Positions 56,806 through 64,000 of a stretch of 64,000 bases of DNA are shown piece after piece. A program made the translations under genes and the position numbers. The DNA comes from Acanthosoma haemorrhoidale. Taxonomy: Eukaryota; Arthropoda; Insecta; Hemiptera; Acanthosomatidae. The notes beneath the pieces are model-generated. The model was given only the letters and a program-made list of their open reading frames with translations, was not told where the DNA came from and ran no database searches. The stretch lies in the NCBI GenBank assembly GCA_930367205.1, contig OV884014.1:111117138-111181137 (forward strand). Reading direction: 5' to 3'. The number at the start of each line of letters is the position of its first letter. Within the stretch, counting starts at the first letter, position 1.

Positions 56806-57282
56806 TTACATTGTCTGCTGCCAGCTATTGTAAACGAGGAGTGCGTAATACTCGTATCCCAAAAGCATGACTGAAATAATGAAGGAATAAAAAGACCTGG
56901 CAGTGTTGTGATTGTCCGCTAATGCTAAGATGAGAAAGATGATGATCAGCAAAGCTAAAACCAGAAGCAATATCAGATTGATGATGACCGCCACGATGAG
57001 TACGTTGGGTAAGTTGCCGTGTATGAAGCAGACGATGACGAGTATGCCAGAGACGAGGAAAGCTAGGCAGATGGCTATGATAAGGAAAAGCCACCAGTCC
57101 TCGTTGCAAGTGCTGTTGTATGAGCAGTCGTGTTTGTGGAAGTGCCAGCCAAACGCCAAGGCGACGGCGAAAAACACGATCTGCCACACGGCCGTAATTA
57201 ACGAACCCTTGTCCAGCTCGTCGATGCAAAATCCCAGGCAGCATAAGGTCTTGTCCAACTTCGGCAACCAGTCGAACTTCAT
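56806..57282 (-). CDS. Small four-pass membrane protein, probable host gene (158 aa)
   Basis: A clean open frame starts at ATG 57282 and ends TAA at 56806. A short cytosolic head has a C-C-x-x-G-F-C cluster (residues 14-19). Hydrophobic segments lie at about 28-46, 65-86, 93-121 and 132-151. The loop between the first two has two cysteines and an N-S-T glycosylation site (residue 56). The C-terminus is LVYNSWQQTM. This layout resembles small arthropod tetraspan proteins of the type labelled DUF4728 or MARVEL-like; I cannot assign one family firmly. Just upstream, TTATAG/GTGTG is a plausible splice acceptor (exon start 57294), so a non-coding first exon probably lies beyond the mariner insert. 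It is not a degraded element, having no stops, a natural composition and its own poly(A) signal. Confidence 0.75.
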   Translation of the reverse strand: MKFDWLPKLDKTLCCLGFCIDELDKGSLITAVWQIVFFAVALAFGWHFHKHDCSYNSTCNEDWWLFLIIAICLAFLVSGILVIVCFIHGNLPNVLIVAVIINLILLLVLALLIIIFLILALADNHNTARSFYSFIISVMLLGYEYYALLVYNSWQQTM

Positions 57283-57327
57283 TTTCCTTCACACCTATAA
57301 CAAACAATGTCACATTACTTGGAATTA

Positions 57328-58170
57328 AAGGGGGACCCAGAATTAACGCAAGATTTGAATTTGCCGCCATTTGTGCAGTAAAGTGCTGGCAACCCTAAAA
57401 ACAATTTGACAGCTGACAGTTTAGGGTTAGTAAAAATGGAGCGTTACGCGAATGAACAACGTGTCTTTATTGTTAAACATTATCTCAAAAATAATAAAAG
57501 TTTGGCGGCTGCAGTTGGAAAATTCCATACAAAATACCGTCGGAATAGTGTTTTGACTTCATCGACTGTGAAGAAATTAATTGAAAAATTTAGGGAGACT
57601 GGATCAGTTGGAGAATCTAAACACACTGGTCGTCCAAAAACAAGCCAAATGTCAATATCGAAGCAGTGCGTGAGAGTGTTGCTGAAAATCTAGGAACATC
57701 AATTCGGGGTCGTAAATACAGTCCGAAATTAGATGATAGTGATGTGGCCAATATGTGGTTTCAACAAGATGGTGACACATGCCATACAGCCCATGAAACT
57801 ATTCAAATACTGCATGGGACATTTCCAGGTCGTGTACTCTCTCGTTTCGGTGATCAGAATTGGCCTCCTAGATCGTGCGATTTAACACCTTTAGATTTCT
57901 TTTTATGGGGTTATTTGAAGTCAAAGGTGTATGTCAACAAGCCCACATCCACCCGTGCATTAAAAGATGAAATTCAACGCTCCATCAACTAAATTGAACC
58001 ACATTTATGCCGAATGGTCATGTATGTGCCAGCAAAGTCGTGGAGGCCATTTGCCCGATGTGTTATTCCATAAATAACCCTATCCTATTTACTTTATAAT
58101 TCAATAAAAAAATACTAAAGACTGTGTTTTCTATTTAAATCAAATCTTGCGTTAATTATGGGACACCCTT
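57328..58170 (+). mobile_element. Mariner-like element, internally deleted (843 bp)
   Basis: TA duplications flank both ends (57326-57327, 58171-58172). Terminal repeats begin AAGGGGGACCC and AAGGGTGTCCC and share AATTAACGCAAGATTTGA. Its left end is 33 bases upstream of the neighbouring gene's apparent acceptor. Confidence 0.9.
57436..57992 (+). pseudogene. Internally deleted mariner-like transposase
   Basis: ATG 57436 gives MERYANEQRVFIVKHYLKNN, STVKKLIEKFRETGSVGES and HTGRPKTS: helix-turn-helix part and GRP linker. A frameshift near 57655 leads to a second frame (57666-57992) with VRESVAENLGTSIRGR, then a deletion of the first catalytic region, then WFQQDGDTCHTA (second Asp) and PPRSCDLTPLDFFLWGYLKS (third Asp). 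The end of the protein (CRMVMYVPAKSWRP) lies beyond a stop at 57990. Spacing of the last two catalytic residues suits a DD34D-type or related DDE enzyme. Confidence 0.85.
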
Positions 58171-58224
58171 TATATATATTTTTTGGGCATTGGTTTAAAA
58201 GGCACAGATTCATATGGAGCTATA

Positions 58225-58345
58225 TAATAAACAAGGCAAAGGAAAAATATACAGTGAGGCTCGGGACATGAACCCTAGGACCTCTGTAATATCCAACTCT
58301 TATCAACTAAGCTCGAACCTGCACCAGTGGATCTATCTATATGCA
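58225..58345 (-). repeat. tRNA-like sequence, probable SINE head or tRNA pseudogene
   Basis: Read on the minus strand: an A-box-like GCTTAGTTGATAAGAG, an anticodon-arm-like TTGGATATTACAGAGG, and a B-box-like GGGTTCATGTCCC at tRNA-like spacing. The acceptor stem pairs poorly, so a functional tRNA is unlikely. Confidence 0.35.
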
Positions 58346-58349
58346 AGGC

Positions 58350-60235
58350 TTTTCCTCCCAATACAACTCCCATACGATAAAACCACTTCCTAACCTACTG
58401 TTTAATAACATATTTCATTTTTTAATACTTACAGTATTTGAACCTTTCTGAACGTTATTTTTCGAAAACTTGCTGCACAAAATGGTCTAATTAGGCTACT
58501 CTGTATATATAACTATGAATAACAACTGCAAATACAATTATAAATGAGTGAATCCCGAATATTACGACAACAATAATTCATTAGAAGTTAAAAATTTCAC
58601 TAACATATGTTCCATTGCTTAATAATAAGTGTGCTGCTTATTATGAAATTAATTAAATTATTTATAATATATGAGTGTATACCGACATATTTTTGTGAGG
58701 TTTTTATTATTGATGATTGTGATGAAATAAATGATATACGTCTTATAAATGAATTCGTTAATATTTAAGTTTTTCTTTGGTCATCGAGTGGGATAGATTT
58801 AATGGTAAAATATGCTTATCGGGGTGGGTAGTTGGTGATTTAGGTCTAAAGGTTTGTGTAGTTGTCAAGGTAGCCCAACTAACCCAAACAAGAACCCCTT
58901 GAACGCATTGATGTTTCTAAATTTTAATGCGACATATGCTTGAGAACAGATTCACTTCAAAATGAGGCGTGTGAAAAAATTCATTGACAACCTGTTGACG
59001 TCTGCTGTTAATATATTTCTTAACAATAAACTCTTATTCTACGTTAAAATCTGAAAGCTGTCCCCTCTTAGCCTCCTGCGGAGGAAGTGGTCAACCGTGG
59101 GTGGGGGATAGAGAACAAATCGTTACAAACCGTTAGGTTAATATCGATACATCGATATGAGGTGTTTTCTTCGACCCATATCGATCTTCGATGGCTCCGA
59201 GTCATGGCGGTTGAACTTGTAAATACCAGGCCAATGGTTGATAAGCTTTATAGACTGTATCGACTAGCCACACGCGAGACCATGACCCAGTTCTTTCAAC
59301 TCGAGTGTTAAAGTCCTATTGTGTATTTGCATTTGTATCTCAGCGAGCCATATATTTTTTGAAATGATGTTCATGCCGAAGGGAGAGGGATTTCAAACAG
59401 GTTAATTTGTATAGTGGTAAATATGCCCATATGATGTTTAATATTTAAAAAATTCAAAAAGGCCAATTTAGGAATTTACAATGGCGTCGTATACTATATG
59501 AAAATAAAATTCTGCTTAATGAATGCTATCTCTAAATTTAATATTAGTTTTAATATGCTTACAGCTCCCATTCTGGAAGAACTAAAATATTCAAAAATAA
59601 TAACAACATAAAGTACATAATATGCTAATATTATATTTACTAAACTGTTGAAAGGTGTAGACTACATTTCTCTACTTAAACTTAACAAACTTTTGCCAAG
59701 ATCGTAGTTACGTTCACACATTACAAATCGGTGTAAGGAGAACCCAAAAGTGCATTTCCTCTCTTACCTGCGATAAACCTGGGATTCTAGAATTCATAGG
59801 AAAAAAAAAATAATTAAAAAATGTTACAAGGACACTCGCCTCGTATTCTGAACATCAACTTAGCATAAAAAAAAATGTTTCAACCTTGCACATTATATAA
59901 ATGGTATCTACACTGCAGTATATATAATTAGCACGATGTGAATTTATGCGAACATTCCAGATTGTGGAACTTGTAACTCCTTGTGTATATACTGAAAAGG
60001 GTTTTGATACAAAAAAAAGTGGAACTGGATAAAAAAAAAAAATGGGTCTAATTCTTTATTAATGAAAAAATATTTCCTGCTCTCAAACATTTTAGGTTAG
60101 CAGCGGGTTATCTTTTGGTTCTAGGAGGTTACGATACCTTTTAAAAATTAGCTAGTAAGGATTGTACAAAGTAAATTTGTGTAAAAGTTTTATTTTATTT
60201 TGTTTTCTTTGGAATGTATTGACTTTGAAAAATAC
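58350..60235. other. AT-rich sequence without recognised genes
   Basis: A GC-richer patch at 59040-59310 has an open frame of 74 codons and an ATCGATACATCGATAT stretch, overlapping DRE-like TATCGATA, at about 59143-59158. Nothing firm. Confidence 0.3.
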
Positions 60236-60239
60236 AGAA

Positions 60240-60398
60240 CGAAAAACAGTATTACTCAAGGTGCGCTGACCGGTGCAACAATCCCATTGCACCGGAATAC
60301 GCGCACCACAGGCTACGTAACCCTATGAGCTCGCTTCACTTCACTTCGGGCTTGTGGGGTAAGCCCGTTTAAGGATCAGCCTCAGGGAGGGAAAGGGT

Positions 60399-60429
<31 letters not shown>

Positions 60430-60432
60430 GGG
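60240..60432 (+). repeat. Retroposed-looking segment with poly(A)-poly(G) tail
   Basis: A GC-rich segment with a strong hairpin (CCGGTGCAA / TTGCACCGG) and a second one (CGGGCTT / AAGCCCG) ends in about 22 A followed by about 11 G. The body looks like a copied structured RNA or SINE, but I do not recognise the source. Confidence 0.35.
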
Positions 60433-62600
60433 TACGATACCACGTTGAACCAACTTGTTCTTCCTGGAGGAACTGGGGATAAATATTGGTATTAAAATCG
60501 CATATAAAAGCTTAATGGGGATGAACCAAAGTTTATTATGTAACCAAAACTAAATTTCATTAATATCATTAATTAGTGATACCAAAGTCTATTATGTATT
60601 TGTCATGTGATCAGTCAGAGGAAAATATCAGAACTTTTAACAATAAATCTTACAAAAATACGCAAATAGCATTCAATCAACATGAACACTGGTTGTTGGT
60701 ATCACTAAATATTTACCATGACTACGCACCTATTACGACATTAATTCTAAACATTCGCGATCAATCTCTGCTTTGTAACTAACGGGTCTCTCGGCTATTT
60801 CCGTCTCTTCTGCTGGTACGAGCGAGGCACGGCGTGAAAATTAACATACACATTTATAATTATAATCTCTCACTCGAGATGGTGAGCATGCATGCCAATT
60901 TCGGCAGAAGATGTTTACGTTGATAATGTTGTTGACAAGTTGTTGTCTGACACTAACAACACCGCATCGAGGATTGTGAGCAGCCTAGCGGCGCTGGAAA
61001 GATGAGGTTCTCACGACGGTGTTGCAACAAGTTATGAGCCGAGTCGCAATAGTATGCGATGCGTGAGCAACCTTTTTTTTTGTTCTTGCAACTTGCAACA
61101 GATTAGAATATAGATTAGCAGATCAATGGACCAGTGGGCTTCTCATTTTTTTATGTTATAATTAAATATAACTTGTACCTATGTGGAGTTGATTGTTAAC
61201 CGTGTATTCGTAAATGAGACTTTGTGCTTGAGTGATGTAACAAGATGTCTCTGATGTTTAAGCATGTTATGGATCCAACAGGTCCTGTGAACAGTTGATT
61301 CCTTAAACATCTTCATAGTGTCTCAAATTGAGCTGCATTGGGTTCGTGAATGTGCTTTTTAAAATTCCAATTAGATTTATATCATCGTACTCTTCTAAAA
61401 TCCTTAGGAACCTACAAAACCTCTCCTATTGCAAAACTTCTTCACCGTTCAGGCAGTTGTTTGGTTGTTTGAGAACCGTTTATTAATTGTTTGATATAGA
61501 TGTTAACTGGTACCTTCACAGGTTTTATGTTGTTTTTTTTATTAATTTAATGTCGTTTTGTATTGAACAGACTTTTCCATTTTTTTTTCCACATCAACTG
61601 TAGGCACACTCTTTTGTTTTTGACTTAAAGTTACTTTCTTTTGGAAATATTCTAGATTTTCTACCTTCATTAAAAACTATAACAAGATTACTAAATGAGA
61701 AGAGGCAAAACAATAATATCAGTTATTACAATCCGAAAACGAAGATTTACAAAAAGATTTTAAAAAAGAACCGGATAAAATTGGGTTCAAATATGGGCCC
61801 TCTCCAAATAATTCCCCCTCAAAAAAATTAGTTTAAACGGTTGTTAAACGGGATAAAACATTACAAATCAAAAAGGGCAAGTTGTGTATTTGAGAATTTT
61901 AAATGAAGATCAAATCAAGAATTACTTACCGAAATCGCAAACATATATTGCTCTTTCAGCCCGAGCACGAACTAAGTGTGCGACATTTAAAGCCAAGTGT
62001 GTTGAGGGAACTTTTCAGTTGCCCACAAAGGGAGGAAGGAGTCTGATGAGCCCGATGATGAATCGGATCATTTTGTGGTATTTTTTTCTGAAGGCCTGCA
62101 CCCTTGGCGGTCTCTAACCCCTGGAAAAATCTCTTCTTGAGAGCACTTTTGTCTACTGATCCTTTTATGGCATTCCTGTAATGAGGCTGCCGTACGTCCC
62201 CCGAGTGTTTCTGTTCTTAATGTTGGGGACAGGAGGTATGCCAACCGGAGAAACTGCATTTGAAGTTTCCGAGGAACATCGCGGTTAATTATCAGCCACG
62301 TCAAATGGGGGTCCATATTTACACCAACCCCACCTAAGCAAGATGGTCACTATCTTATGCAACCTAAAGGTTTGCTTCTAAATGTTCCGGATATCACTTT
62401 GAAATCATGGAACGGTCAGGTTCTCAAGTGTTCGACCTTAAAAAATTATGTATGTTTTGTTAGCTAGACTTAATTTTTTTTATCTTTAAACTATTATAAT
62501 TCTTAGGGGACATAGACCCAGAATGAATACTTTTTTATATTTCTGTTTCTACTTTCTGCTCTAGCGTCAAGATGGTTATGTAGATAATTTAAAAACATAA
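60433..62600. other. AT-rich sequence without firm genes
   Basis: Open frames at 61884-62117 (plus) and 62068-62316 (minus) have no recognisable domain. The stretch 62030-62460 looks somewhat protein-like in several frames and may be a decayed element. Confidence 0.25.
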
Positions 62601-62624
62601 TTTCGGTATTGTTTTTCTCATTAC

Positions 62625-63115
62625 ATGTTTGCCTACTTGTCTTTATTCATGTTTGCCTATTTGTCTATTTTCATGTTTGCCTATTTGTCTATTTACATGT
62701 TTGTCTACTTGTCTTTATACATGTTTGTCTATTTGTCTATTTACATGTTTGCCTATTTGTCTATTTACAAGTTTGCCTATTTGTCTATTTACATGTTTGT
62801 CTATTTGTCTGTATATATGTTTGTCTATTTGTCTCTTTACATGTTTGTCTATTTCTCTGTATATATGTTTCTCTATTTGTCTCTTTACATGTTTGTCTGT
62901 ATATATATTTGTCTATTTGTCTCTTTACATGTTTGTCTATTTGTCTGTATATATGTTTGTCTACTTGTCTCTTTACATGTTTGTCTATTTGTCTCTTTAC
63001 ATGTTTGTCTATTTGTCTGTATATATGTTTGTCTATTTGTCTCTTTACATGTTTGTCTATATGTCAGTATACGTACATGTTTCTCTATTTGTCTCTTTAC
63101 ATGTTTGTCTATGTT
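62625..63115. repeat. Minisatellite, 24-bp unit, about 20 copies
   Basis: The unit is roughly TTTGTCTATTTGTCTCTTTA plus CATG, with variants (GTATATATG in place of TTTACATG). Because the unit is a multiple of three, every open frame is long and repetitive (patterns such as MFVYLSLY); these are not genes. Confidence 0.95.
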
Positions 63116-63558
63116 TGAAAGTCCCCCAGTTGAAGGAATGCCATTCCGAAGTGTAAATCTAGAAGGAAGGACACATAAGGGCGAGAGTACTCCTTGGAGT
63201 CGGGTGAATGTCATCGAATGCACCGGAGAAACTCGACTGCAGATCTCTTCTCTCGATCCGTAGAGAAACCATCAGATCCGCCGTGGACTCTTTGCCGGCG
63301 GTTAACTTTTTCACAGTCGACTGTGGATGGAGGCTTTGTCGAGTAGCAGGTCCTGCCTTTGGGGAAAAGTTTCTCCCTAAACACACCCCATTACCCCACG
63401 GGAGCCCTACTGACCCACAACCATCCCTGTCCCGGCTCATCCCCTATCGTATTTTATTATCTTTGTTGTGTGGGGGGGGGGTCACTTTCTACTTCGAATC
63501 ATTTTCTATATATAGCAGTATCTCTCTCTCTTATTGGCCGAGAGAAAGAAACCTACAG

Positions 63559-63684
63559 ATGAAGCCTACCAAGCGGTTGGTGAAACGTGGAGCACGTAAT
63601 ATCGCCGTCACTAGACCTGAACAAACCCGCGAAATTGCAGCTTTGAGGAAACTAGACTCAATGCTGCATTACTATAAGGGCTAA
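63559..63684 (+). CDS. Possible terminal exon or small gene (41 aa), unrecognised
   Basis: ATG 63559 follows an AAACCTACAG that could be an acceptor. The frame reads MKPTKRLVKRGARNIAVT, then RPEQTREIAALRKLDS and ends LHYYKG before TAA. It is strongly basic at the start and has balanced, GC-richer codon use compared with the flanking AT-rich DNA, which suggests real coding sequence. The upstream open frame (63208-63558) is interrupted in character by a G-run and has a poorly supported start. I cannot name a family. Confidence 0.3.
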   Translation: MKPTKRLVKRGARNIAVTRPEQTREIAALRKLDSMLHYYKG

Positions 63685-64000
63685 ACACTTTCACATTCCT
63701 TCCATCTTAAATTCAGATAAATGTATTTATGATATTATTTCCAGGGATATAGTTGTTTAAAAAGATACATTTAAATGTGTATTATTGCACAATGAGGTAT
63801 TCATCAAGCTTTAGGCTCTCTAAAATATTCTTTTAAAATATTAAACTTTTTTATGTGTTTATCTGATTGTATTACTGTAAAAGATTTATTTGTATTTTTA
63901 GTTTTTTTATATAAATGAACAATAGCTACAACAGAAAGTAGTTTATAATTTTGATTTATATAGACTTACTTGAAAAAGTCCAACTAGTCACACAAATAAA
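63685..64000. other. AT-rich end of window
   Basis: I see nothing I can support here. It could be the 3' UTR of the preceding frame. Confidence 0.35.

Noticed and set aside
56825..57370. 181-codon minus-strand and 138-codon plus-strand ORFs
   Set aside because: Shadows of the membrane protein gene in other frames, the first without an ATG.
62609..63263. Long repetitive ORFs (169-212 codons)
   Set aside because: Created by a 24-bp minisatellite in a multiple-of-three unit.
1..64000. CRISPR array or prokaryotic operon
   Set aside because: Repeats are tandem or transposon-derived without spacers, and the genes have introns.

Overview
The window is eukaryotic and almost certainly from an arthropod nuclear genome. 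It is strongly AT-rich, has no operons or bacterial-type genes, and is packed with decayed mariner, Tc1, hAT and Jockey-like elements typical of insects and crustaceans. Genes have GT-AG introns and AATAAA signals. The species cannot be fixed from the sequence. I see no full-length rRNA or tRNA gene and no CRISPR array.

Region 1 (1-22.65 kb) is a stack of duplications. A large nested palindrome (P1, about 2938-15172) carries two inverted, head-to-head copies of an unrecognised four-exon gene (3577-6192 minus, 11641-14514 plus). Each copy encodes 114 residues. The reading frame, all six splice sites and the poly(A) signal are intact in both. The exons are linked in phase 1 and repeat a short motif, L-P-x-I-W-E-V-x-E. 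A degenerate exon of a third copy lies nearer the centre. A second palindrome (P2, about 15195-20470) follows directly. Blocks A and R (365-2685) recur in direct orientation on the far side (17605-22650), so P1 and half of P2 sit between two related blocks. A broken Tc1 element lies at about 20.76-21.84 kb.

Region 2 (22.65-39.6 kb) is sparse AT-rich DNA with fragments of three non-LTR retrotransposon families, a decayed mariner (30549-31462) and a 664-bp terminal-inverted-repeat element that keeps only a transposase DNA-binding domain (38307-38970). A possible host exon abuts the mariner.

Region 3 (39.6-56 kb) holds a young LTR retrotransposon with gag but no recognisable pol (39608-42705), an internally deleted hAT element with an 8-bp target duplication, more non-LTR tails, 31-bp and 23-bp minisatellites, a possible solo LTR, a fold-back mariner derivative and a 122-bp MITE.

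Region 4 (56-64 kb) has the clearest host gene: a small four-pass membrane protein on the minus strand (56806-57282). A mariner-like element (57328-58170) is inserted 33 bases upstream of its apparent splice acceptor. A 24-bp minisatellite and one candidate short coding exon (63559-63684) end the window.

The best candidate for an undescribed system is the P1 palindrome with its paired, spliced gene. All repeat boundaries and identities were judged by eye and are approximate.
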